A program made the position numbers and the translations under genes. A DNA stretch of 64,000 nt from Shewanella zhangzhouensis (GTDB lineage: Bacteria > Pseudomonadota > Gammaproteobacteria > Enterobacterales > Shewanellaceae): positions 2,354,501-2,418,500 of the forward strand of contig NZ_CP080414.1 in assembly GCF_019457615.1 (NCBI RefSeq). The letters are read 5' to 3'. How positions within the stretch are numbered: the first letter of the stretch is position 1; each line of letters starts with the position of its first letter. Shown here one piece after another: positions 53,284 to 63,346 of this stretch. Under the pieces are notes generated by a model, which did no database searches, had not been told where the DNA came from, and was given only the letters and a program-made list of their open reading frames with translations.

Positions 53284-55305
53284 TCACGCTTTCACAGGCG
53301 CGCTGCCTTCGCCGTTGGCATCCCGATTATCACTCAGCCCTTTGTCTGTCGCTTGTTCTGTATCTTTTTCTGTATTTATTGCTGTATCCGGGGCAGGCGT
53401 TAACTCAGCGGAGGTGGCTGCCTCCTCTTGTATTGCCTTGGCCACTGCAACCCGCTCGTCTTCTTCTTTCTCTGCCAGCGCCTTTTCAAGCGCTTCTTTC
53501 TCTTGCTGCTCTTTGGCGTATTGCTGCGACTCAGCAGGAATAAGACTGATAAGCTCGATGCCGGTGGCCGGGATGTCGCTGCCGGCGGTGATAATGCGCA
53601 GCTTTTCATCCTGCAGATACACCAATGGCAACACGCTTTCACCGTAGCGGCGCATAAAATCCACCAGGGTGAAACTTTCCCTCAAAGTGGTGCTCTTCAA
53701 GATGGCGCCTTTTGCCATTTGGCTGGCGATTTTGGCGTAAGAAATCCCTTCGCCAAACAGGCACAAGCGCTTCATATAGACTTCTGAGGCCAGATGACGG
53801 GCGCTGGAGCCTTCCATATTATTCAGCCCATAGACTTTTTCCGCGCCAAAATAATCCTGAAAATGGAAGCTCACCAAAGGATTCAATTGCCGGTAGGGAG
53901 ACACGACCAACACCCGACCGATGCCGGTTAAGTCCAGATAGGTTTCGGCGTGTTCCGATGCCGGATTGCCAAAATACACCGGAATATTATCCATCCGCGC
54001 CAGGCGAATATTGTCCCAGTTGGTATCGGCAAGAGTGACCTTGATGTTTTTACTCTTCAACAGTTTGGCAAAGGCGCGGGAAAAGCTGGACGCACCAAAG
54101 AGTAGCAGCCCCTGGGCTGAGTCGGCCTTGACTTTAAGAATGCGCGCCCAGGTGCCCGCTGAAAGACTTTGAATAACCACAGTGCCGATAATAATCAAAA
54201 ACACCAGAGGCACAATTTTCTCGGCGCCGGGCACGCCCTGCTCTTCAAGCTTGATGGCAAAGAGCGACGACACCGCCGCTGCAACAATCCCCCGGGGTGC
54301 CACCCAACTTAAAAACCACTTTTCCGGCGCCGTGAGATTGGTGCCTATACCCGACAGCCACACGCTGAGTGGCCGGGCAATCAGCATGGCAACAGCGAGC
54401 ACCCCAATGCCGCCCCAGCCTAAATCCAGCATGGCGGTGGAGTCCAGTCTGGCCGCCAGCAGAATAAACAGCGCCGAAATCATCAGTACCGTCAGGGTTT
54501 CTTTAAACTCGAGAATATCGGCGATGTCGACGCCGCGCATATTGGCCAGCCAAATGCCCATCACGGTAACTGTGAGCAGGCCAGATTCTTCCTGCAGCAG
54601 ATTAGAGCCAACAAAGGTGCCCAGCATCACGGTGAGCACGGCGGTGTTTCTCAGATAATGAGGTAAGAGATCTTTGCGCAGCACCCAGCCCACCACATAT
54701 CCCATGGCGGCTCCTACACCAAAGCCCAGCGCCAAGATAGAGCCAAATGACATCAAAATGTGCTCGGTGGCATTTTGAGACGCGGCGATATATTCAAATA
54801 CCAATACCGCCAGCACAGCACCAATGGGGTCAATCACTATGCCTTCCCAGCGAAGGATGCTGGCAAGCTGCGATTTGGGGCGCACACTACGCAGCATAGG
54901 CACTATCACAGTGGGGCCTGTCACCACCACCAGGGCACCGAATAACCACGCCAGCGCCCAATCAAAGCCCATAAAGTAATGGGTCGCGAGGGATATAGCC
55001 ACCCAGGTCACCGCCATACCTATGGTCACCAGGTGGGTTACCATTCGACCATAGTCTCTGATTTCTTTGAAGTTAAGCGTCAGTGCGCCTTCAAATAAGA
55101 TGATGGCAACACCCAGAGAAATCATCGGGAAAAGAAGATCGCCAAAAATGGCATCAGGCTTGAGAAAGCCAAGCCCGGGCCCAAGCAGCAGGCCACAGAG
55201 CAGTAGAGGCAAAATGGCTGGAAGTCTTAACTTCCACCCCAGCCACTGGCAAAACAACGAAAGCACACCAATGAGTGCCAGAATGCCGGTGATATGTTCA
55301 ACCAT
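53284..55305 (-). CDS. CPA-family monovalent cation:proton antiporter with C-terminal regulatory region
   Basis: A 673-residue protein. The N-terminal ~400 residues form about 12-13 transmembrane helices of the Na+/H+ exchanger (CPA1/NhaP) type: LPLLLCGLLLGPGLGFL, ATHYFMGFDWALAWLFGALVVVTGPTVIVPMLRSV, and WFLSWVAPRGIVAAAVSSLFAI with the conserved PRG. Residues ~400-560 resemble a nucleotide-binding TrkA/KTN-like domain (LLLFGASSFSRAFAKLLKSKNIKVTLADTNW). A TrkA-C-like part and an acidic, disordered tail with a coiled-coil (QQYAKEQQEKEALEKALAEKEEDERV) follow. It probably exchanges Na+ or K+ for H+ in pH and osmotic homeostasis. Confidence 0.9.
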   Translation of the reverse strand: MVEHITGILALIGVLSLFCQWLGWKLRLPAILPLLLCGLLLGPGLGFLKPDAIFGDLLFPMISLGVAIILFEGALTLNFKEIRDYGRMVTHLVTIGMAVTWVAISLATHYFMGFDWALAWLFGALVVVTGPTVIVPMLRSVRPKSQLASILRWEGIVIDPIGAVLAVLVFEYIAASQNATEHILMSFGSILALGFGVGAAMGYVVGWVLRKDLLPHYLRNTAVLTVMLGTFVGSNLLQEESGLLTVTVMGIWLANMRGVDIADILEFKETLTVLMISALFILLAARLDSTAMLDLGWGGIGVLAVAMLIARPLSVWLSGIGTNLTAPEKWFLSWVAPRGIVAAAVSSLFAIKLEEQGVPGAEKIVPLVFLIIIGTVVIQSLSAGTWARILKVKADSAQGLLLFGASSFSRAFAKLLKSKNIKVTLADTNWDNIRLARMDNIPVYFGNPASEHAETYLDLTGIGRVLVVSPYRQLNPLVSFHFQDYFGAEKVYGLNNMEGSSARHLASEVYMKRLCLFGEGISYAKIASQMAKGAILKSTTLRESFTLVDFMRRYGESVLPLVYLQDEKLRIITAGSDIPATGIELISLIPAESQQYAKEQQEKEALEKALAEKEEDERVAVAKAIQEEAATSAELTPAPDTAINTEKDTEQATDKGLSDNRDANGEGSAPVKA

Positions 55306-55681
55306 GTATTAATCCTTGAACAGAAGATCCCTGAAAATAAGATCACATTAGCAGCCAAATGTGTCTGTTTCATCTTATCTATTTTTGAGCAGAGCGCCAT
55401 GGGGCAAATAACACTGCCACCCTCACGCTTCAGCGAATTAGCAATAAGGCGCACAGCCATGGTTAGCCGTGATTAGAAGTACCGCCAAACGCCGAAAACA
55501 GCCGGACAGCAAACGTGTGACTGAGGCAATTCGTTACTGAACCCTCAGGCGAATATCAACGCCATTGGATATTTAACTCTCTGATTGAAGGAAACAACTT
55601 TTAACAGCATGGCATGTTGCCAGTATGTTGTAATTCATGCCTGTCGATGATAGCGTTGCCGGGATATTTAGCGGGGGGATA
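55306..55681. other. Divergent promoter region between the antiporter and the beta-propeller sensor kinase
   Basis: 376 bases between genes transcribed in opposite directions. It must contain both promoters, but I could not pick a convincing -35/-10 pair. The last ~50 bases include overlapping ATGTTG and CATGCC motifs near the kinase start but no clean operator. Confidence 0.5.
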
Positions 55682-58600
55682 ATGTCTACGGCAATAAGAA
55701 CAATCATTTATATAATGCTGTTGCACCTTGGTAACGCATGGTCTGCACCTGAAAAAATTGCACAAAACTTAGACTTTGATGCAGACAACATTTCCGCGGT
55801 CCTGTTTGATCAACAGGGATTTATGTGGCTGGGAACCCAGGACGGCTTATTCTTTTACGATAGCCATCAACTGGAGAAATTCAGACCGGATATGGATACG
55901 CCGGGCACCATCGCGGCGTTGGATATACGCAATCTCTATCTGAGTCGGGACAACAGCCTCTGGATTTCCACCAACAGTGGTGGCCTCAGTCGATTCAACC
56001 CGGACACCCGCACTTTTACCAATTACCGACACAATTCCGAAGACATTAATTCACTGTCCAATGACAGTGTTTATGACGTCACTGATGGCCCTGACGGCGA
56101 GCTTTGGGTAGCGACTCAAATTGGATTAAACCGATTAAATCCGGCAACCGGAAAAGTGCGCCGTTACGTTAAAGAAGACACAAACGCAGCATCCCTGCCC
56201 TCAAACTATATTTACAGACTTTATGTCGACAGCCACAACCGGCTTTGGATTGGCACCATTGGTGGTGGGCTCGCATATTGGGCAGGCGAAACCCACGGGT
56301 TCATCAGTGTAGAACTGCCCGATGGGATAAAGGACGTATTTTCCATCGTTGAACAGGATGGAAAATATTTATGGGTCGGCACTCGCCAGGGATTGCTCAA
56401 AGTAACGCTGGACAACTTACTCGTCAGCCGTATCAGGCCCGTTCTGGGTACTGAGTGGGAGTTGATGATTATTTCATTACATCTGGACGCTAATCAGCTG
56501 ATTTTAGGCACCTTTGGCCAAGGCCTTAGGTTTTACGACCCTGACACCAATCAGCTCAATCAACATAGCCAGGATAGCCAAGGCGCCAAAGACACCATTA
56601 CCAGCATTGTAAAAGACAGTACCGGGCAGCTTTTTTATGCTACCTGGGGTCGAGGGGCCTATAAGCTGGATGTGACTGAGCGAAATAAATCGGCTAACGG
56701 CACTGCAAAGAGCACGTCGCTCTCTTTGCCTAATGTCGCAGCACTGTACGCATCATCCGGCAGCAATAAAGCCTGGGTTGGCTCCTTCAGTCATGGCTTG
56801 CACTGGCTTGATCTGGACACCCAACAGCTGAATAAATTTACCCCCAGTACGTATACCCAAAACATTAACGGCGTGTTGAGCATTGCTTCTGTTGGAACGG
56901 ATGAGCTGCTGGTTGGTACATCTGAGGGCTTATGGCACCTGCTTGGTAATGGCACAGTTAAAGCACATTTTTCTTACCAACGTGACGAGGCGGGATCCAT
57001 TGGCAAGGGCTTTGTCAGAGTACTGCAACCCGATGACAGCGGCGATGTCTGGGTCGGCATTGGCGGCGATGGCCTTTACAAATACCATCCTGACAGCGAA
57101 ACCTTCACGGCTTTTAAGCACGACCCGTCAGTACAGGATTCCCTGAGTGGAAATTACATCACCTCACTTCTGGTAGATGGTCCCTATCTCTGGGTGGGCA
57201 CCCGCTCAAATGGTTTGAATCTCTGTCAGAAAGACAACATGTCCTGTCAGCGTCTTCAGGTACATAACAGTGGATTAAACCATTATTACATCTCCGACAT
57301 CGCAAAGGATGACCTGGGTAATATCTGGGTTGGTACCGATGGCGGCGGTTTACACAAGGCCGAATTCCACCAGCGCGGTGTCGAGACAGAAGTTCGTATC
57401 ACGCCAGAGGCAGGATTGGCTGCAGACTCAATAAAATCGATTTTACCGGGAGCCTCGGGCGACGTTTGGTTTACAACCAGCGACGGATTATTCGGCTATA
57501 ACGCAGACCACAAGCGCTTTTATAAGGCAACAGACAGGGTACTGAACGGCCTGGGTGGATTTTCACAACGTTCTCGAGCAAGCGATGGCAAGACCAATCT
57601 GCTTGGCACCAATAATGGCGTGTATCTCTTTACAGCGATGTCCAACATAGAGCCCGAGACCCAATTCCCTGTCAGATTCACTCAGATTTTATCCGATAGC
57701 CTGACAAGCCCAATTTTAAACACCGCAATTCAGGAGCCTTTCCAAATGTCAGTCCCCTGGGGGGGCTGGCTGAATGTAGAGTTTGCCCTGTTGGACTATG
57801 GCTCAACGGGTCATAGCTATCAATATCGCATGTCTTCCAAGAGCGAATGGATATCGCTGAACTCCATGCACCATTTGAATTTCTATAAACTCGACCCGGG
57901 GGTACACCGTCTTGAAGTACGGGGAAGAGGCGTAAACCAGGCATGGAGCCAACCGGCGACACTCAACCTCACAGTGGTTCCCCCCTGGTGGCGTAACACC
58001 ACCTATATCGGCTTGTTGCTGGTGTGCATTGCATTTGTGGCGATAAGCTATCACAGGTTTCGGATGGCCAAATGGGAAAGGTATACCCGCCGCCTCAATG
58101 CGCTGAAAGAAGAGAAACTCGCTGTTATTGAAAAGCTCAGGCAAAACGAACAGCATCTGAAGTCCGCTTTTGAAGGAATGCGTAATCTTGCCACCTGCCT
58201 GCAATATGCCAAGGAAGAAGAGCGTAAATCCATTTCCCGGGAACTTCATGATCAATTCGGCCAATCACTCACTGCTACTCAGATAAGCCTGCAACTGTTC
58301 CGGCGCCAACACCCCAATGACACGGATCTGATAGATACCTGCATTACGACTATTCAATCCATGATTAAGCAGGTACGGGCAATCTCATTCGATTTACGTC
58401 CCAGTCTTCTGGACGACGTCGGTTTGGTTGCAGGTCTTCACCACCAGCTAAATAAAATGTCATCGCCATTGGCACATCCCATCATCTTTAATGCCGATGC
58501 TGATATCCCGGAACTGAGTCCCAGTCTAACCATTACCCTATTCCGGGTAATTCAGGAGTCAGTCACCAATGCCATTCGCCATGCGAATGCCACGAAAATT

Positions 58601-58822
58601 GAAGTAACGCTTTACCTGGATGGGAACAACATTAAGGCCGACGTTTCCGATAACGGCGTAGGCTTCGATCCCGATGACATTTCCTCTAAAGTCAGCAAGG
58701 GTGGCCATTTGGGCCTACTGGGTATTGAGGAGCGAGTTAGGTCCCAAAATGGTAACTTGAATATCAAAGCCATTCCCAATGGCGGTGTTTCCATTTCAGT
58801 TGAGTTTCCTTATGAAAAGTAA
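55682..58822 (+). CDS. Periplasmic beta-propeller sensor histidine kinase (NarX/HisKA_3 class)
   Basis: ATG 55682, preceded by a GGGGGGATA purine run, gives 1046 residues with a signal sequence (MSTAIRTIIYIMLLHLGNAWSA). A start 15 codons upstream is possible. Residues ~25-660 contain many two-component-regulator propeller repeats of the type GFMWLGTQDGLFFYD, SLWISTNSGGLSRFN, LWIGTIGGGLAYW and IWVGTDGGGLHKA, forming two propellers. A Y_Y_Y-like Ig domain (~690-775, YQYRMSSKSEWISL) and one TM helix (~785-805) follow. The cytoplasmic HisKA_3 domain has His856 (SISRELHDQFGQSL), and the ATPase domain shows NAIRHANAT, DNGVGFD and GHLGLLGIEERV. Its stop overlaps the response regulator gene by 11 bases. 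Confidence 0.92.
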   Translation: MSTAIRTIIYIMLLHLGNAWSAPEKIAQNLDFDADNISAVLFDQQGFMWLGTQDGLFFYDSHQLEKFRPDMDTPGTIAALDIRNLYLSRDNSLWISTNSGGLSRFNPDTRTFTNYRHNSEDINSLSNDSVYDVTDGPDGELWVATQIGLNRLNPATGKVRRYVKEDTNAASLPSNYIYRLYVDSHNRLWIGTIGGGLAYWAGETHGFISVELPDGIKDVFSIVEQDGKYLWVGTRQGLLKVTLDNLLVSRIRPVLGTEWELMIISLHLDANQLILGTFGQGLRFYDPDTNQLNQHSQDSQGAKDTITSIVKDSTGQLFYATWGRGAYKLDVTERNKSANGTAKSTSLSLPNVAALYASSGSNKAWVGSFSHGLHWLDLDTQQLNKFTPSTYTQNINGVLSIASVGTDELLVGTSEGLWHLLGNGTVKAHFSYQRDEAGSIGKGFVRVLQPDDSGDVWVGIGGDGLYKYHPDSETFTAFKHDPSVQDSLSGNYITSLLVDGPYLWVGTRSNGLNLCQKDNMSCQRLQVHNSGLNHYYISDIAKDDLGNIWVGTDGGGLHKAEFHQRGVETEVRITPEAGLAADSIKSILPGASGDVWFTTSDGLFGYNADHKRFYKATDRVLNGLGGFSQRSRASDGKTNLLGTNNGVYLFTAMSNIEPETQFPVRFTQILSDSLTSPILNTAIQEPFQMSVPWGGWLNVEFALLDYGSTGHSYQYRMSSKSEWISLNSMHHLNFYKLDPGVHRLEVRGRGVNQAWSQPATLNLTVVPPWWRNTTYIGLLLVCIAFVAISYHRFRMAKWERYTRRLNALKEEKLAVIEKLRQNEQHLKSAFEGMRNLATCLQYAKEEERKSISRELHDQFGQSLTATQISLQLFRRQHPNDTDLIDTCITTIQSMIKQVRAISFDLRPSLLDDVGLVAGLHHQLNKMSSPLAHPIIFNADADIPELSPSLTITLFRVIQESVTNAIRHANATKIEVTLYLDGNNIKADVSDNGVGFDPDDISSKVSKGGHLGLLGIEERVRSQNGNLNIKAIPNGGVSISVEFPYEK

Positions 58823-59459
58823 CAATAGCGTCGTATTGGTAGATGATCATGAACTGGTTCGCGCCGGTATACGCACCTTATTACATACCATTGACTCAAT
58901 CGAGGTGATTGGTGAATGTGGGGATGGCCTCGAGGCAGTGGCCTTGGTAAAGCGACTGAAGCCAAAGCTGCTGGTATTGGACATATCGATTAAAAGCTTA
59001 AGTGGGATTGAAGTTGTCAAACTGATTGCAAACCAAGGGATACCGGCAAAAATTTTAATTCTTTCTATGCACAATAACGTCGAATATGTGGCCAAATGCT
59101 TGAAACACGGGGCACATGGCTACCTCTTGAAAGATGCCGCAGTCGATGAACTTGAGCCGGCCATCAGAAACGTCTTGCAGGGCAACAGCTACATCAGCAA
59201 AGAAATTGATATCAGTCTCCTGGATCAATTACTGTCCACCAATCAATCCGCGACATCCCTTCTGGAGCTATTAACCAGCAGACAAAAACAGATCCTTCAG
59301 CTCATAGCTGAAGGCTATTCCACCCGACAAATTGCCGAGTCTGTCAGTGTCAGTATCAAGACGGTCGAGACACACAGGGCGCACATAATGGCGAGATTAC
59401 AAATATTTGATATTGCAGGTCTGGTACGTTTTGCGCTGCAAGAAAAGCTTATCCCCTGA
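58812..59459 (+). CDS. NarL/FixJ-family response regulator
   Basis: The ATG at 58812 lies inside the kinase gene's end (ATGAAAAGTAA), giving 215 residues. The receiver domain has the acidic pair Asp11/Asp12, phosphoacceptor Asp57 (LLVLDISI) and the Lys in YLLKDA. A LuxR-type helix-turn-helix (ELLTSRQKQILQLIAEGYSTRQIAESVSVSIKTVETHRAHIMARL) ends the protein. It is the cognate partner of the propeller kinase. The 600-base gap and secreted-protein genes downstream on the same strand are natural candidate targets. Confidence 0.94.
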   Translation: MKSNNSVVLVDDHELVRAGIRTLLHTIDSIEVIGECGDGLEAVALVKRLKPKLLVLDISIKSLSGIEVVKLIANQGIPAKILILSMHNNVEYVAKCLKHGAHGYLLKDAAVDELEPAIRNVLQGNSYISKEIDISLLDQLLSTNQSATSLLELLTSRQKQILQLIAEGYSTRQIAESVSVSIKTVETHRAHIMARLQIFDIAGLVRFALQEKLIP

Positions 59460-60060
59460 AATGTCTATATGCTTAACACCAAGCGCACCATGCTACTGAA
59501 TGTAAACATTTTCCGAAATCCCATTGTGGGTATGGTGTGTCACTGTGAAGCTCATGTGAGCCATTTTCCTGCAGTGCTTATCTTATGCCACAGACTCCCC
59601 ATGCGATACACTATGTAACAAATAAAAAACAATTTAAGAACAATGCATGTCGTTGATAGTATTATATAAAACTCAAACAAAGCAGAGACTGAAAAAGGAC
59701 TTAACCACCACAGACCTCACCACAAACTAACGCTTTAAACTGAATTTTTTTCACACTACAGCGCTTTTTCTGCCGCATGCCAAAAGGTTTTAGCGCTGAT
59801 ATTTACTCATACAACAAAACATACACACTGCATATTGTTAATTTATAAACACGTTAACCAGAAAAGCACAAATAAACATACAATATGCTCCAACAAAATT
59901 GGTTAACGCCAACAGCAGAAAACACCAAACCCACACCCTCTAACGTTTAACACTCAAAAAATCAGGGATTCCCTGATATCTGACAAAAATCCGAATTGCT
60001 AGCTTGGAACGGTGGTAGTAGCCCTACCCAAGCCCAAGTTATAAGCAAAAAGGATAACTC
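59460..60060. other. 601-bp AT-rich intergenic region upstream of secreted-protein genes
   Basis: No credible gene is present. The region is strikingly AT-rich (about 59600-59960) compared with its neighbours, as expected for a silenced or strongly regulated promoter. It contains the palindrome at 59961-59977. A ribosome site (AAAAAGGATAACTC) precedes the gene at 60061. No -35/-10 pair stands out. Confidence 0.6.
59961..59977. promoter_or_regulatory. 17-bp palindrome upstream of the secreted-protein operon
   Basis: ATCAGGGATTCCCTGAT is a perfect dyad (8-bp arms around one T) located 84 bases before the ATG at 60061. NarL-type regulators bind inverted repeats, so the response regulator at 58812-59459 is a candidate ligand. 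That link is inference. Confidence 0.5.
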
Positions 60061-60681
60061 ATGAACTTAAAACCCTACCTGTTGGCGCTGCTTCCCGCGC
60101 TGGTGTTGCTTGGCTCGCCGGCTCAAGCAGCAAAACTTAAACCGCAAAATTTGAAACAACTCATCAGTGAGTCCGAAAGCATTCTGTCCGGGCAGGTTCA
60201 ATCTGTCACAGACGGCATTTCAGACCAGGGCGTTCCCTACACCGAGGTCACAATCAAGGTGAATAACGCGGCCAAAGGCCAACACGAGAAAAACTCCACC
60301 TACACATTTCGCCAATTTGGTTTGACCAAACCCCAGAGAAATGCCAACGGCACTAAGATGCTGGCCGTGTCGCCAGAGGGCTTCCCCCGCTGGAATACCA
60401 ATGAAACCGTCATTGTATTTATGCACAAAGCGGCAAAGCTGACTGGATTACGGACAACGGCCGGCATGGCTAACGGCAAATTCGTGGTTCAGGGCGGTAA
60501 AGTCAGCAACGAATTCAATAATTTTGGTGTGTTCAATGACATCGAGTTTGCTCAGGGTCTGTTGTCCGAGTCAGAAAACACCATGCTGAAAACAACCGGC
60601 GCCTTTAGTGCGACAGACTTTATGAGCCTGGTTGGAAAAGCGGTTTCAGAGCAATGGATCAGCAATGGGAAGATGAAATAA
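60061..60681 (+). CDS. Secreted protein of unknown function
   Basis: 206 residues with a clear signal peptide (MNLKPYLLALLPALVLLGSPAQA, cut before AKLKPQ). The mature part is beta-strand-rich: SESILSGQVQSVTDGISDQGVPYTEVTIKVNNAAKG resembles an extracellular beta-sandwich, and GTKMLAVSPEGFPRWNTNETVIVFMHKA continues it. No catalytic motif was found and I do not recognise the family. Its stop overlaps the start of the metalloprotease gene by one base (TAATG). Tight coupling suggests a partner, chaperone or inhibitor of that protease. Confidence 0.8.
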   Translation: MNLKPYLLALLPALVLLGSPAQAAKLKPQNLKQLISESESILSGQVQSVTDGISDQGVPYTEVTIKVNNAAKGQHEKNSTYTFRQFGLTKPQRNANGTKMLAVSPEGFPRWNTNETVIVFMHKAAKLTGLRTTAGMANGKFVVQGGKVSNEFNNFGVFNDIEFAQGLLSESENTMLKTTGAFSATDFMSLVGKAVSEQWISNGKMK

Positions 60682-63128
60682 TGAAAATCAATAAATTTAC
60701 TGTTGCAATGCTTGGCATGCTGAGCGCAGGCTCCGCACTGGCCGCAGGACCACTGTTGACGTCGGATGACGCCAATCCCAAGCCCTATGTCTGGGATACC
60801 TCAAAAGGTTCGATTCCCGTTTATGTCGATGGTGGCGCCGCCTTTACCTACGATTACGATGGCAGTGTGTTTTTGTCTATCGATCGTGCCAGAGAGATTA
60901 CCCAATTTGCCTTTGATCAGTGGAACAATGTAGAAACCTCCACGTTCCGGGCTGATATTGCCGGCACCATTCAGGAAAAAACCGGCATCGCCGATGTGAC
61001 AGGTGCAAACGCCGCTGAAATCTACACCAAGCAAAATGGTTATGGCTTCTGGGTACTGTATGACACAGACGGCAGTATCCTAGAAGACTTTTTCGGCGTA
61101 CCGAAAACAGCGGTACTGGGTATCGCCTTCCCTGAAATTGCTGATGAAAACAATGTGATTATCGAAGCCACCGCCGTACTTAACGGTTGGAACGTCTACG
61201 TTAACGATACCGAAGGCAACCAGGTTGCAGGGGTCTTTACCCATGAATTTGGCCATGCGATTAACCTGTCACACTCCCAAACAAATGGTCAATTGGGTTA
61301 CCTCAGCAACACCTTTGAGCCACTCTACCCCGGCGTTGCCGGTTGCGGTGTAGAGCCGATACACGCCTATAACTGGCCGGACTGGTATGGCCCAACCAAT
61401 ACTGCAGATCCCGAGATCATTGAAACCATGTTCCCCTTTATCAGCCATAACGGCGCTGGCGGAACAGCCCAAAGCACGGTCAATGTGCTGGATGACAGGG
61501 TGTCGATTTCCAATCTCTATCCAACCGATACCTACAAAACCGGCTTTGGCGCAATTGAAGGCAAACTGCGCCTCAAGGACGGCCAGACCGAATACAGTGG
61601 CGTCAATATCATTGCCCGCAACGTGAGCGATCCGCTGATGGATGCGGTGTCCGCTCAGTCGGGTTACCTGACTCAGGGAAAAGTGGGCCCCGATGGCTAT
61701 TTCAAAATCAACGGTCTGACTCCCGGACAAAGCTATGTGCTTTACACCGAAGAGATCCACGTTGGCGGATATCCAACAACGCAGACTCCCATCATCTCGG
61801 TGGCCGAATACTGGAACGAGAATGAGGGTAGCGATCCTGTCACTGACAATCAGTGTGATTTCACCCCAATCGTTGCCGAAGCGGGCAAAACGAAGCAGGC
61901 CGATCTCACCTTTAACGGCTATGACGACGGCATCAACTTCCGCCCCATCGTCAACGCATTCCTGACGGATCTTGCCAAAAATGGCCGCTCTTCCATGGGT
62001 ACCATCATGGGTTATGGCTTTACCTGGAATGAGACCAAGGGATTCGAAATGCTGCCCGATTATGTCACAGCTGAGACAGGCCGCATGAACCGCAACGGCA
62101 CCAAAATTCTGGTGAATGCAGACCAGGACCGCAACGGCGTCAGCGCCCCGGCAATTTGGTCTGACTCCAAAGGCGTAATGCCACTGGGCGACTTTACCGG
62201 AAACGCCTGTGGTGGAAGCTCACAAACGGGTACCCAATCCGCACTTGCCTGGGACATTGACGATGCCGGTAACACGGTTGTGGGCTTGGCTTACAAGGAT
62301 GTCGACGGCAATGGCATGTGTTACGAGTATGACAAGGGCGAGCTTGTGCCTTTTATCTGGACGCCGAAAGCAGGCATGCATGAGCTGGACACCCAAGATG
62401 TTGACTGGAACATCAATTCCTGGGTACGAGCCCATGCCATTTCAGGTAATGGTGAAGTGGCCCTGGGTTCACTCGATGGCTGGGAAGCCGTCGCATGGGT
62501 TAAAGAGGGCCGGATGATCAATCTGTTTGAGCAGATCGGTGCCATCGAAGCAAATGCAACATCTTATGACGGCAAACAAGTTGCTCTGGGCACTATGCAA
62601 GGCAATGTCATGCTGTGGAACCACACCAAAAGCGGTGCTGCGGCCTTTACAGACATTGGCGGTTTAAAGTGGTGTGAAGATGTGCCCTTTGTACTCTGGG
62701 GCCAGAATGCCTGCGACGAAATGGGTGTTGAATGGGTCCACAGTATGTTCGGTGAATTCGCTGGTTTGATTCCATTCGATATGAGTGACAACGGTGATGT
62801 CATCATAGGTCGTGCCGGAGACTTCTGGGCGGGTTTTGTTGGTGCTATCTACATCAAAGAACTCGGCTGGATGACACTGGATGACTTCTTCGCCAAACAG
62901 GGCGTGATGGAAGCACTCAACTCCTCCATGAATAACCCACTTTCCATCAGCGCCTCTGGCAGCAAAATGGTCGGTGGTATCGCCGGCGCCATGATCTCCT
63001 ACCATGTCGATATGACAGAGGTTTATGTGTGTGAAAACGGCAGCTCAATTAAGACCGGCTTCCCCAATGGTCTGATAAACAAAGTGAAATCCGGTGCTCA
63101 ATTCGGTCGCTGTGAACACTTGAACTAA
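60681..63128 (+). CDS. Secreted zinc metalloprotease with metzincin-type site and C-terminal extracellular repeats
   Basis: ATG 60681 (first base shared with the previous stop) gives 815 residues with signal peptide MKINKFTVAMLGMLSAGSALA. The catalytic region near residues 70-200 contains HEFGHAINLSH (188-198), a HExxHxxxxxH zinc site of metzincin/matrixin type with His188, His192 and His198 as ligands and Glu189 as catalytic base. Residues ~290-400 look like an Ig/carboxypeptidase-regulatory-like domain (GAIEGKLRLKDGQTEYSGVNIIARNVSD). The rest (~430-800) has repeats of the extracellular HAF kind (NEVALGS, MSDNGDVIIGRAGDFW). It is probably an extracellular or surface protease for protein degradation. 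Confidence 0.85.
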   Translation: MKINKFTVAMLGMLSAGSALAAGPLLTSDDANPKPYVWDTSKGSIPVYVDGGAAFTYDYDGSVFLSIDRAREITQFAFDQWNNVETSTFRADIAGTIQEKTGIADVTGANAAEIYTKQNGYGFWVLYDTDGSILEDFFGVPKTAVLGIAFPEIADENNVIIEATAVLNGWNVYVNDTEGNQVAGVFTHEFGHAINLSHSQTNGQLGYLSNTFEPLYPGVAGCGVEPIHAYNWPDWYGPTNTADPEIIETMFPFISHNGAGGTAQSTVNVLDDRVSISNLYPTDTYKTGFGAIEGKLRLKDGQTEYSGVNIIARNVSDPLMDAVSAQSGYLTQGKVGPDGYFKINGLTPGQSYVLYTEEIHVGGYPTTQTPIISVAEYWNENEGSDPVTDNQCDFTPIVAEAGKTKQADLTFNGYDDGINFRPIVNAFLTDLAKNGRSSMGTIMGYGFTWNETKGFEMLPDYVTAETGRMNRNGTKILVNADQDRNGVSAPAIWSDSKGVMPLGDFTGNACGGSSQTGTQSALAWDIDDAGNTVVGLAYKDVDGNGMCYEYDKGELVPFIWTPKAGMHELDTQDVDWNINSWVRAHAISGNGEVALGSLDGWEAVAWVKEGRMINLFEQIGAIEANATSYDGKQVALGTMQGNVMLWNHTKSGAAAFTDIGGLKWCEDVPFVLWGQNACDEMGVEWVHSMFGEFAGLIPFDMSDNGDVIIGRAGDFWAGFVGAIYIKELGWMTLDDFFAKQGVMEALNSSMNNPLSISASGSKMVGGIAGAMISYHVDMTEVYVCENGSSIKTGFPNGLINKVKSGAQFGRCEHLN

Positions 63129-63346
63129 AGGCGGGTTTTGGAGAAGCGCGTGGAGATGCGCCGGGATAGGCGCTCTCCTTTCCACAAAACGTAAACCCTT
63201 AAGGCCAAAGCAGCGCGTTGTCAGTTGGCGCCGAGCATGGCCAAACATTTCAGGCAATCGCAGTGTTAGAGCAACAACCGATGGAATTGACTTCAAATAC
63301 GCTGTTCAAATGGCCTGCGATTTACCAAAGACTTTCAGGAACAAAG

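Noticed and set aside
63129..63346. Hairpin after the metalloprotease gene as an intrinsic terminator
   Set aside because: A GGAGA-GCGC stem can be drawn around 63140-63178, but it has a bulge, a long loop and no T run.
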